A DNA stretch of 64,000 nucleotides from Artemisia argyi (Eukaryota; Streptophyta; Magnoliopsida; Asterales; Asteraceae). Each line of letters starts with the position of its first letter. Position 1 is the first letter of the stretch. This document shows positions 20,751 to 31,450 of this stretch, piece by piece. The notes beneath the pieces were generated by a model, which was not told the DNA's origin, searched no databases, and saw nothing but the letters and a program-made list of their open reading frames with translations. The stretch spans positions 17,699,360-17,763,359 of the forward strand of contig CM060709.1 of assembly GCA_030686995.1 (NCBI GenBank), read 5' to 3'. The position numbers and the translations under genes were made by a program.

Positions 20751-21301
20751 TATACCCTTACACTTGAGATTTGCTTGTCCTCAAGCAAATGCGCTTTTAT
20801 TCTAATCAAAATACAAGTTAGGGGTCATTTAACACTAATATAAAAGTAATTACAACAAATAATCGTTCCACTAAAGACCAAAGACAAGCACGGAGGTCAT
20901 ATACTAGCACTTTACAAATAGTGTTTAGATACTCACATCTCTCGGGTGTAATAAAGTATAAATTACAATATGGAAATGGAAGATATTTCTCACTACCTGT
21001 CATAGCAAAATAGATTACCATAGGCTTGGGAAAGGATCAAACCTCCACCACATGGCGTAAGCACCTAGGATAAACTATCAAAGAGGTCTTTTAAAGGGTT
21101 GTAATGTTAAGTGTAGGGATATGAAATACACGGTTTTGTTGGATATAGGCAGTCTTTACTGGTGACGAGTTAACAATCTTGGTTAATTACATGTACAATA
21201 TGGCGTTGCTAAGCCAAGACTAGACTCGACTTAAGCTAATAAATGAAAAATAACAAAAACATAAAATAAACAGAGAATGAAAAGGGATGGTAGTCCGTAT
21301 G

Positions 21302-21354
<53 letters not shown>

Positions 21355-23199
21355 TATACACTCTTACCCTACCATCCAAAATAATACAACATAGGGAATG
21401 AAAATTCCCATTACACTTGAATTTTTACATACTTTACAATAAACTAATCTAATGACTCAAATTAAGAAAATCAAAACACTTGGAGTACTTTTAAGATTAA
21501 CGCACATATGGGGGTAATAAATGATGTTCTTCTCCATTACTCCATAAAATAAGTACTTTACCCATGAGTCCCAATCGTCCCAAAACAATATGTACAAGGA
21601 TATGACTCGACTTAGCAACCATGTAATCAATTAGATAGTTAACTTAGGGTTTAACAAATAACAATAATGCACTAAAGATGAGTGCATACACGGAAGGCTA
21701 AGGCGATTTGGGTGTACATTTAAGTGGGGTGTAAGAAATTCTTCCTTTAAGTAAAATGCTTAAAGTTAGAAACGAAAAGATAGGCTCGGAGGAGTGTACT
21801 AGGGGTTTCGTGTACTAAAAATGAGTACAACGCTAAGGGTGTGGGAAAATTAGTTGACTTAACTAGCCAAGTAATATGACTTAAATGGTCAAGTAATTAT
21901 AATACGGGTTTAACACAAGGGTGATCCTAATGCCTCTTATCATGTAGTAAATCCTACTACACGAATGTAGTCTCACTAGCGGTCTCGGGATGCATCACTA
22001 ACGCAAGTTCTAGAATCTAAATGCTACCGGTACACTCATAAGCACTTATAGTAAATGCTTTTCCTATCAAATCTAAAGGCGAACCTCACATATTTGGGTG
22101 GAAAATTTTTCTGAATGGTACGGTTATGTGCTAGTCATACAATCTCCTATCCATGAGACGCTTGCTATGACTAAAGTTTCACTCCTAAATGTTGTAAAAA
22201 ATTTTAAATTTGGCGCTAAAATTGCACTAACAAGTATTTCTCATAGTTTTATTACACATCTACTATCAAACAAAACAAGCTCAAGCGAAAGTGTATCTGT
22301 AAGGAATCATCATTTTACCCTCCCCTTACACTTAGGATGAACATTGTCCCCAATGTTCAAGTAAAGAATGTAAAAGTGAAATAAGTAAAACAAATGAAAT
22401 CAAATACTCCCCTGATTCGCTCGGTATGGATAATAAGGTGGCCAAGTTAAATCTTCCTCCAAGAAAATGAACAATCAAAGCTTCCCTTCCAGAAAAATAA
22501 TCATCTTCTTGTTATACATAACCTGTAAATCCTGAGAAAATAGACAAGGCAACCTCGCATAAAATCGGCGGCAATCTACATAAGTTACTAAATCCTAGAA
22601 AACAAAGTAAGATACAATGCTTGTGAAATGAAGTTTGCAGATTTCCTGGAGATTATAAAACTTAATAATTCAACAAAAACTTTAAGACTCCATTAGAAAA
22701 ACAAAACCGGTAAAATTTCCAGATTTTTGCACGTGACGCCGTCAAGAGTATACTCATGACGCCGTCAGAAGTGACCTGCAGAAATTCTTATGTTAAGTTT
22801 CCGGGAAATTTCTGGAAAAACTTGGTTCTACTTCCTGGAAAATACTGCAAAACTTCATTATGACTCGATACAAGCATTTGACTCTAACAATTACGAATAT
22901 ACATGTTCACTTAACATTGTGGAGAATCATGATCGGTTTGTTTCTTAAAAACGTATTTGGGGTTTCCCCTTACACTTATCTTTTTGCAAAAATACCTTTT
23001 GGTGAAGTTAAGACTAGGCCAAAACAACAAAATGAAGTATTCCCACTTTTTAGTTTAGAAGCATGATCTACCAACAATAAAAATAAAGCATGCATACGGA
23101 AGCAAATAACAATCAAACAAAAATAAAAATCACACAAGAGCATGGGTTGCCTCCCAATAAGCGCTTGTTTTTGTTCGAGTCACGAGCCTGACTCTACCC
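20751..23199 (-). other. Ath-4 3' non-coding region
   Basis: It is homologous to the 3' regions of the plus-strand elements in reverse. It contains a T-rich microsatellite in the 9-bp stem (21285-21377), an antisense-strand frame at 22098-22340, the hairpin 22339-22358, a dyad pair near 22733-22767 and the twin stem-loop 23143-23194. The stem-loop carries the compensatory GAGTCA/TGACTC variant. Confidence 0.65.
22098..22340 (+). other. Antisense small frame within the Ath-4 3' region
   Basis: This 80-codon frame runs opposite to the element. The core (LLNVVKNFKFGAKIALTSIS-SFITHLLSNK) is also open at 2752-2994 minus, 39693-39929 plus and 47566-47778 plus. Reading frames diverge after SNK through indels, so selection on the whole protein is doubtful. 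Some Tat-lineage elements carry antisense genes in this position. Confidence 0.3.
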
Positions 23200-24654
23200 T
23201 TATTTAACGGAAATAGGGGAGGTTTTCCCTACACTTAGGATTAAGTGCTGGTGGAAGTAGCGATACACACCCTTAGGGTGGAAATATGCCTCGTGAGGAA
23301 AGTGTGGTGGATGAATTATATGCTCAAAGGGGTGTGCTCCTATCATTATAATCTTACCAAATTCAATCGGGTTAATGGGTGGATTAAGATTTTCTCCTAG
23401 AAAGGGATCATTTTCTATCAACTTCAAGAGACTACTAGTTGGGGATCCATCTTGACCTAATAAACCCGGTTTAAACCCATAATGTTTCTTGTGATCAATC
23501 ATGAATGGGTGATGTAAGCATGTAAGGTTATTTTCCACTCCTATATTGGCTTCCTCTCTACAAGGCTTAGAGTCCACTACCTTTATCCTAAGACTACCCG
23601 GACTACATGGGTTGATGGGTGGGTCGGCTCCTCTTTTGTCTCTTAGATGTATATCTAAGGATGGAAAGTTGTGTGAAGATCGAGGTTCCAATTCATCAAC
23701 ACTAGGTAATTCCCTAGAACTAAGAGTAAGGTTATCACTACAAGTATTCAAACCTATATCCTCTAGTGGTGTTTGGTACAAGGGGTCTACCTTTATATGG
23801 GTTCCTATAGTCTCTTCTACTTCTTCCGGGTAAGTCACGGGTGGTATGTGTGCCTCAAATGATGGTAGGACTTGTGGGGTATTTGGTGAGCTTATGTTAT
23901 TTACTTCATCATTCCCTATGTCATGATCACCTATATCCTCAACATGTGTTTTATTATAATCTAACCCTAACATTTTCCCAAGTATCTCGCGTGCTTCTCT
24001 AGGAATCTCAACTTCTATATCCGAATCATAAGGATCATCCTCAATATTATGACTACTATATACAAATTGCCCAAAAGATTCATCATCTGTTTCTTGAGAT
24101 TCATCATCATCGATCATAAAACCTAGGTCTTTTTGATCAATGTGATCATGTTCGGCTACATCCTCCATCACATCAAGGTCACCTATGTGTTCATCCTATA
24201 TTATGGTAGGGCCTAACCATGACATGCAGCTAGGTGGCTCAACTCTACCCACCTCATTTCTAAACAAACCTTCCGATTGATCCATCCAAATACCAAATAG
24301 GTCTAAGCTTACCATTTTTGGGTGCCATGTTCCACTTCTTTTATGGGTGAGAATCTCAAAGATTTCCCATACCTCTTCATCATCATAATCCCACATTTTT
24401 CCATCTTCCATATCTTCAATCTGCTTCTGGGTTTGGCAGTCGATACGAGTGTAAAAGATTTGAAGTGGAAACAATAAGTCGAGACCATGATGAAGGACCT
24501 TTTTGAGTAAGTATTTGAAACGAGTCCATGCATCGGAAAAAGATTCACCATTATGTCGACGGAACATAAAAATGTCATTTTGGAGTGGAAGGGGTAGATT
24601 ATGTAGTGGATTTGGTCGATTGGTTGAAAAATTCAGCGGATTCGCGTTTTCCAT
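23200..24654 (-). pseudogene. Short Gag piece fused to acidic protein, with one in-frame stop (Ath-4)
   Basis: One frame runs from ATG 24654 to a stop at 23200-23202, interrupted only by TAG at 24196-24198. Residues about 25-80 match a segment of the Gag capsid domain (FMFRRHNGESFSDAWTRFKYLL), lacking both its flanks. After the stop comes a strongly acidic region (Asp/Glu-rich, about 20-75 of the second part). A Pro-rich region follows, and the conserved tail HPKGVYRYFH-HLILSVG-TSPIS ends it. That tail is shared with the Ath-6 frame at 48663-49412. I recognise no enzyme motif. The frame ends just before the twin stem-loop. Confidence 0.65.
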
Positions 24655-24799
24655 GAAGGTTGATGGTAATGGTTACGAACAGAAACATGAAGAAAAAGAT
24701 AGACTAAAGAAAATCCTAGAAAATAAAAATAAAATCTTACTAGAACGGAATCTAGCAAGTAGACCTAATAAAAAGAGATTCTAACCTAGACAATAACTA

Positions 24800-24825
24800 T
24801 TCCCCGGGTTGTGGTGCCAAAAACT
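24800..24825 (-). other. Primer-binding site region (Ath-4)
   Basis: On the minus strand the sequence after the 5' LTR reads TTTTTGGCACCACAACCCGG. It is a mutated version of the family PBS, with GGCGCC changed to GGCACC by a C/T-type transition. Confidence 0.6.
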
Positions 24826-26223
24826 TGATGCGTGGGGTTTGCACCAAGCTTTACCTCTCAAGGGATCTTGAGAAGCTTACAACCCCCACCAGGCAGTGTA
24901 CCTGATCGATGTAGTATAGTATAATGACAAGTACCGGAGGATTGATCGTTCAGCTAGGAATAGTGTCGCTAGGATTAGAAAACCTAAAGATTAAGTCTAG
25001 AGATGAGGGATGATTCTTTTTGTATTTTTATATTTTTTAGAAAGCAAGTAAATATCTCGGGTTTGAAGGATTTGGGCGGAATTAGTTGCTAGTCAACTAA
25101 CCCAATACTAAGATGCAATCAAAATAGAATACTAAAATGAAAATAAAACTATATTAAACTAAGGTTGTGAGCAATAAGTGGAGAAATGTGTTTACTTAGA
25201 TTTCACTACTCCCTAGATATCTTTTACACGTTAATTACTTGTTATAGTTGCGTGGATGACAGATTGTATTCTTTAATACCATTCATGGGGTCGCGTACTT
25301 AACTCCCCAATCCTATGAGTGCCTACTTCACTCCTATGTCGAGCCGGCTAAGAAGCTCCTAACATGGGATCATTAGAATTTACTCATGCATTAAATACAA
25401 CCAATAAAACCTAGTACACATCGGTTCATGTTTCCTAAGACGTTCAAGCATGTTACCAATTGGAGATCTGCCAGTTTTCTTAAGCCTAACATTGCAATCA
25501 TTCATCCAATACAACCATAAACAAGTAATCAACACATAATTAACATCTAGGTTTCATTAGATCTAAGCAAACACAAGATAGATCTAGCCTAACATGGTGG
25601 AATCAAGACAAGCACAAGATATAGACAACCAACACATAGACATATTGATTGAATTAAAAGAATACTTATCTTAATAGCACATGTAAGGATTCAAGGGCTG
25701 AAAAACCTGTAAAATTCGTATATGGTTCGGCCTTAGGGTTTCTCCAAACTTGTTCTTCTTAATGAATGAAAATTAGAAAACTATATATAGATATTAGAGG
25801 CTGATGGCATCAAGAACAAACTTGTGACGCCGTCATCTCGCCGCCAAATAATTCCTCGGACTGCCTTGATCTACATCTGACGCCGTCATGTAATCCTCTT
25901 TTGCAGGCCGTCACACAATTAACTCTTGACTCTCTACTTGTGACGCCTTCAGGTTTGTACTAGGTCGTCATGGACTTTACTCTTGACGCTGTCAAGATTT
26001 CCTTCTTGACGCCGTCAAACACTGTTCCCAGCATGGAAAATTAAGTCTTTGGCGTTTTCTTCACTTTTATGCTCCAAAAATGTCCGAATTGCTTCCTTTT
26101 CCAGATTTCACTCCCAAAGTACCTAAAATCACAAAAGGAACGATTTAGGGCAATATTTGATCAAATAAATTCAATTCCGGGCTTAAATGACCCCCTAAAA
26201 GTGGTTCATTTTTCGCCTCATCA
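24826..26223 (-). mobile_element. Ath-4 5' LTR
   Basis: It is very similar to 19343-20750 over its full length, including the dyads, TATA box and U5 end. Only small differences are visible by eye, so the pair is fairly young. Confidence 0.85.
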
Positions 26224-27128
26224 AATTTACAGATATTTTAAGGGTTTTAACCCTTTGTTTCTGCCATGCTTAATTGAAGATAAGTCTTTCATCAAATCAT
26301 TCAATATGTCTATGTGTTGTTTGATTATATCTTACGCTTGTCTTCTTTTTAACATGCTAGGCTAGGTTTTTCTTGTGTTTGCTTAGATGTAATGAAACCT
26401 AGATGTTAATTATTGGTTGATGGTTTGTTTATAATTGTTGTTGATGATTGAATTCAATGTTAGGCTTAAGAAACCTGGCAGACTTTCAATTGGTAACTTG
26501 CTTGAACGTCTTAAGAAACATGATCGGAGGTGTACTACGATTTATTGGTTGTATTTAATGCGTAGGTAACTGCTAGTGATACTATGTTAGGAGCTAGTTG
26601 TCGGCTCGACATAGAATGAAGTAGAAGCCTATAGAGTTAGGGAATATCGTACACGGCCCTACGACTAGTATTAAGGAATATAACCCGTCATTCATGCAAT
26701 TGTAACAAGCTAATCAACCAGTAAAAGATATCTAGGGAGTAGTGAAATCAAAGTAAACACATTTTCTCCCATTATTGTTTTCACCATAATTTAGTTTAAG
26801 TTTAATTTATTTTATTTTGATTACATATTTAGTTAATTGGGTTAGTTGAGTAGCAAATAATTCCGCCCAATCCTTCCAAAACCGAGATTTTTACTTGCTT
26901 TCCTTAAAATATAAAAATACAAAAAGAATCATCCTTCACCTTTAGACCTAGTTTAGTAGAATTTTAATCCTAGCGAACACTATTCCTATAGTTGAACAAT
27001 CAATCCCCCGGTACTTGTCACTATACTATACTACAACGATCAGGTACACTGCCTGGTGGGGATTGCAAGCTTCTCAAGATCACTTGAGAGGTAAAACCTG
27101 TTGCAAGGGTGCAATCCCAAGCACATCA
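26224..27128 (+). mobile_element. Ath-1 3' LTR, tail fragment
   Basis: It resumes downstream of the TATA region (AAGGGTTTTAACCCTTT block) and ends GCACATCA. The following ATTGC may be one copy of the Ath-1 target duplication; the other copy is outside the window. Unique sequence starts at 27129. Confidence 0.8.
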
Positions 27129-27903
27129 ATTGCAATTGGTTTTAGAAACCTATTATATGCTAAAGTTTTAACATCTTCAAGTTGTGAATACGTTTTTTAC
27201 AGAGTCGGCGACAACATCAGAGGAGGTCAGTAAATCTCCATTAAAGTTCAATTTGAAAAATGGTTATGATTACAGCCATGGGGACATGAAGCAAGAGCTA
27301 CGGTTGGTGGGTGTTTAAAAATAGAGATGTATTTGCTAAATGTTTAACAGTCGAGATGTATTTACTTGCTCTTAATCGTTGATGTTTTTAGTTATTGATG
27401 TTAAATAGCAAATCAAAGTTTAATTAGGTACATGATTCTGTTGTTATTGGTTTCAAAGCAGCAACAACAACGCAGCGAGCTACATCATCTGAAATAATTC
27501 CATGGGAGTTGATTCTCATATGCTCTTTATTGAACCATGATATTGGGAGTGACCGTGTACCAGCAACCAGTGCCGGGATTCAAAGTGAATATAGTTTTTT
27601 TTTTTTCCCTTTTTTTTCCAGGTTTCTTCAAGCAGCGTGTATGGACAGACAGAGACAAAATTGAGGTCAAATAGACCTCAAGAGCTACTGAGTTATATAC
27701 ACAACTACTTTCGAAAGAAGCTTCAAAAAGCGGTGCATTATCATCGGTCTCAAACAGGTCATCTAAACATTTACGGCCTAATATTTTCCAAATTGTATTG
27801 TTCTATGACTTCATTTAAAGTATTAGAGAAAAAATATACAGATTTGAATATAACATAACGATGAGCAGATTTGCAATTTTTTCTTCGTCACATAATAAAA
27901 ATA
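27129..27903 (+). other. Unique sequence with exon-like stretches of unknown gene
   Basis: Three stretches have exon-like character on the plus strand. They are 27197-27229 (after TTTTTTACAG, ending at GGTCAG), about 27462-27597 (open frame with SEIIPWELILICSLLNHDIGSDRVP, after CAAAGCAG), and about 27623-27770 (after a pyrimidine tract and CCAG, with RPQELLSYIHNYFRKKLQKA). I do not recognise the protein and no start codon or complete transcript can be assembled. It may be a host gene fragment or pseudogene. Confidence 0.3.
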
Positions 27904-28749
27904 AGGGTTTTGTTAACCACAACCCATGGGGTTGTGTTTAAACATACCCTAATTAAAATTTTTGTATTAAATGAAGTAGTATATTCCATAATTATACATA
28001 TTTTTTTCATTTTAAACCATAGTTGTCAAAAGCGAATACGATCGCAAGGCGCAAAGACCCAAAATCTCACCTAGGCGAGAGACACATAAAAAGCGCGGGC
28101 CCGAAAAAAAAGCGCAGGGTTGCAATAAACTTTGATTTTGATTCATTTTGTGTTTCTTGTTAGATTCTAGGGTTGCAATAAGATTCACACTGCATTCTAA
28201 CACTATCCCACTAACTTAATTGGATTAAAACACACTAAATAAAAAAAATCCCATATTGTAGCATGAACCCTAATTTCCAAAATCAAACCAAACGTGTTTC
28301 TGGGTTTGATTTCCTTGTATCATGTTTATAACATGATTCCGACCAAAACCCACTAACTTAATTGGATTAAAACATTCTAAATCAAAAAAATCCCAAATCA
28401 TACCATGAACCCTAATTTCCATAATCAAACCAAATGTGTTTCTGGGTATGATTGGATCCTTGTATCATGTTTATAACATGATTCCGACCAAAACCCACCC
28501 ATTTAATCACACTCCTAGGCCCAAATCGTCGCTTTAAATGTCTGTGAGCTTGAGCCTAGTGTTCTGAGCGTTGGGGGCCCGCATCCGCGTCGCCTGTCGC
28601 CTAGGTGCGTGAGGCGCACGCTTTTGACACATATGTTTTAAACATGGAATGTGATGTTAAACATGGAGAGTTTAGTGTTCATTTAATGCAAAATTTTTAA
28701 TTAAGATATGTTTAAATACAACCCCATGGGTTGTAGTTAACAAAACCCT
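27904..28749. mobile_element. 846-bp terminal-inverted-repeat DNA element
   Basis: The ends are inverted copies of each other over about 70 bases (AGGGTTTTGTTAAC at the left, its complement at the right, followed by a block reading AACCCATGGGGTTGT). The flanks share AAAAATA (27897-27903 and 28750-28756), a possible 7-bp target duplication, though the flank is AT-rich. It has no transposase frame. Inside, a block of about 140 bases is duplicated in tandem (about 28210-28350 and 28350-28495). It is probably a non-autonomous element; the superfamily is not resolved. Confidence 0.7.
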
Positions 28750-30602
28750 AAAAATAATGAACAATTATATGCCATAGTCATGCAATAAAAACTGCAAACA
28801 CATATTATACTATTGTAATATAACATAGCGCGAGGGACTTTAATAAAATATTGTTTTTCACCAGTCCAATTTCTTCAGCCCAATGGAGCCCAACGTGACG
28901 GCCCACATTTTGCTTTTTTGCCGATTATATACGAGTTATCCACATGTTGGGTTTCTAAAAGGTCCCAGATAACTTCCGCCGTCATCAGTACGACTTCACC
29001 TACTTCTTCAGGTATGAATTTGTAGGGTTCATAGTAATTAAGGTTACTTATGTTTTGGAGTTTAATTAATTGTTTATTAACTATTCTTTTATTTGATTGT
29101 GTTAAGTTGAGATTAAACCCTTCATCCATAAATCGTACCTGAATCTACACCAATAAAGCAATAAGTTTTTGATGCACGAAGCTGTTACCATATAAATTTA
29201 TCGGTAATAGAGATAATCAGCTCTCAAATAACGTTTCAAGAAAGTTATAAGCTAAATTATAATTGTTTTTTCTTTGGGTCCGTAACATTATTTCTTTGTC
29301 ATGGTACATAAGATTATTTCTCAAGCACTTATTTTTGGGTTCTTTAAGAGGCTATTATTAGAGAGGTGGCTTGGTAAACATTGTATTCAGGCCAGTTGAA
29401 TATGTTTTTAAGGTTATGGTAGCCAAGTATTTTGTTTGTTACTGATTAGAGTGGTATGCGTGTAGGAAATGATTAGGAGTTTTTGTGTAGATATGTTCTG
29501 CTCTTTAGAATGGAAATATGAAATGAAGTGGAGACGTATTGTCATTGGTTGTGTTTAGAATCTTATTTGCTTTGATCCATACTTCGGTGCTTCGCTCTAA
29601 TCATTCACTATATTTCTGCGTTATAATGGCAATGTCAATGCGGCTGCAACATTTACCACATCAAATGACACTGATGTAGCACATATTGCTTTATAAACAA
29701 AAGAGTGATACTTCACTAACTGACTATTGTAAGAGGGGTTGACATAGGTGGGCCTGCAAGGTTGTTCAATGGCTATATACATGTTCTGCATTCCTATGTG
29801 TATTTGATCTTACGGGTAAAATGCATGGTTTTGCGGTTATAATGCCCAATAAAGCTGGCCTCAAAGAGACAAATTGCGCACGGTGCAAAAATAGGTGTGT
29901 TCTTCGAATTAAGAAAGTGACGAAAATGGATCAAGGGTGCACGCTTTCGTTCGCTGCTTCCTTGCTCATTAAAGCTCAGTTAGTATTAGGTTTAAAGACA
30001 TTCAAATTATGTATGAACTATATAGAAACTTCAAAGCTTCTAGGATATATACTCATTATATGAAAGTTATGAATAAAGTGTGCATTTTGTAGTACAAAAC
30101 TGTATTGAGAAGCTGCAGCAAAAACCCCCCGCCGCAACGCAGAGGGCACCAATTCCTCATTTACACTGAAACTACATGTCATAAATGTTAGTATATAAAT
30201 AAATTTACCATGTACATTAAGGGTATATGCAACAAGTATTATCTTTTATATAATAAAACAAATCCACTATTGAGAATTTTTCATTTCAAAAAAATTGGAA
30301 CCATACCTTATTTAGTAATAATTTTATTTAAAAAAAAATTATTTTCTTATTAGGTAACATTTTATATTTATCCATAACATAAGTATAAGATAAATAAAAA
30401 ATATATACATAAGATGCAATTAACAATAGGATTAAATTTTTTAAATAATGATCTTTAATAATAAAAAACTATAATTAAACATCATAAATTAAGCAAAACA
30501 AATATTAAATGCACATACATATATTGCCATGAGGAGACCGTTAGAGACAACCCTTCTATACTACATGCACATACATATATATAAGAGGCATTTTATTTTA
30601 TA
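28750..30602. other. AT-rich unique sequence without confident genes
   Basis: The only hints are an exon-like stretch on the plus strand near 28978-29010 bounded by CCCAG and CAG-GTATG, an 84-codon minus frame at 28875-29129, and an 80-codon plus frame at 29821-30063 with a CARCKNRC motif. None is supported by a family I know. 30200-30600 is very AT-rich and appears empty. Confidence 0.4.
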
Positions 30603-30770
30603 TACTATAATTTTGGTGCATACCAAGGGATAATTCCCCACCATCCATCTACCTTGATCTAATGGTGGGGATTAACCTAAGATTTAATATGAAACTTAAG
30701 TCCATGTTTTTCCTCCCTTTATCTTTATCTTTTTGTCTTTTTAATTATTCCCCTTTCATTTTTTTTCTTT
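30603..30770 (+). repeat. Left inverted terminus of the foldback element
   Basis: About 130 bases match the inverse of 54280-54391, with scattered differences. A second, inner copy of the proximal part (AACATAAGTCCATG) begins near 34280, suggesting two units joined head to tail. Confidence 0.65.
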
Positions 30771-30924
30771 TTTTTTTCCTTTTTTTTCTATATTTCCTAT
30801 TGAACGTATTTTTTTCTTTTTTTTTTGTTTTCTTTTTGTAATTCACTTTTTTCAACGTGTTTTCTTTTCTTTTTTTTTCTTTTCTAATTAATTTTTTTTA
30901 ATAATTCACTTTTTTTTTCCGGTT

Positions 30925-31450
30925 TCATACGTTTTCGCCTGTTTTCTTATCTATTCTTTCGTTTTCGTACGTTTTGTCCGTTTTCGCATGTTTTCTAACG
31001 CTTTCGCCCGTTTCTATCCGTTTTCATACGTTTTTGTCCGTTTTCGTCCGTTTTTGCCCGTTTTCGTCTGTTTTCTTACGTTTTCGTCCATTTTCATACG
31101 TCTTCGTCCGTTTTCGTACGTTTTCATCCATTTTCTTTCGTTTTCGTCCGTTATTCATAAGTTTTTGTTCGTTTTCATACGTGCTTTTACGCTTTCATAC
31201 GTTTTTGTCCGTTTTCATACATATTTGTCCATTTTCTTGCGTTTTCATCCGTTTTCTTACGCTTTCGTCCGTTTTCATCCGTTTTCATTCGTTTTCATAC
31301 GATTTCTTTCGTTTTCATCCATTTTCTTTCGTTTTCGTCCATTTTTCACACATTTTCGTCCTTTTTCATATGTGTTTTTACGCTTTCATACGTTTTCATC
31401 CGTTTTCGTCCGTTTTTTAATGCTTTTAGCCGTTTTCAGACATTTTCATA
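30925..31450 (+). repeat. 10-bp tandem repeat array (first block)
   Basis: Units such as GTTTTCATCC and GTTTTCGTCC follow each other in a 10-base register for about 525 bases with few slips. T4-5 tracts therefore recur once per unit. Because 10 is not a multiple of 3 and the unit has no stop, all three forward frames are open for long stretches (Phe/Ser/Arg-rich). This is an artefact, not a gene. Confidence 0.9.

Larger units (their letters stand above)
19343..26223 (-). mobile_element. Ath-4: Athila-like element, inverted, non-autonomous
   Basis: Read on the minus strand: 5' LTR 26223-24826, PBS near 24800-24825, a coding frame 24654-23200, 3' region 23199-20751, and 3' LTR 20750-19343. It lies within the Ath-1 3' LTR. 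No clean target duplication is found, because the left flank is a PBS stub. It encodes only a short Gag piece fused to an acidic protein, with no RT. Confidence 0.85.

Noticed and set aside
28020..28640. GC-rich GCGCGGGCCCG stretch as a CpG-island promoter
   Set aside because: It lies inside the TIR element, is short, and no gene starts nearby.
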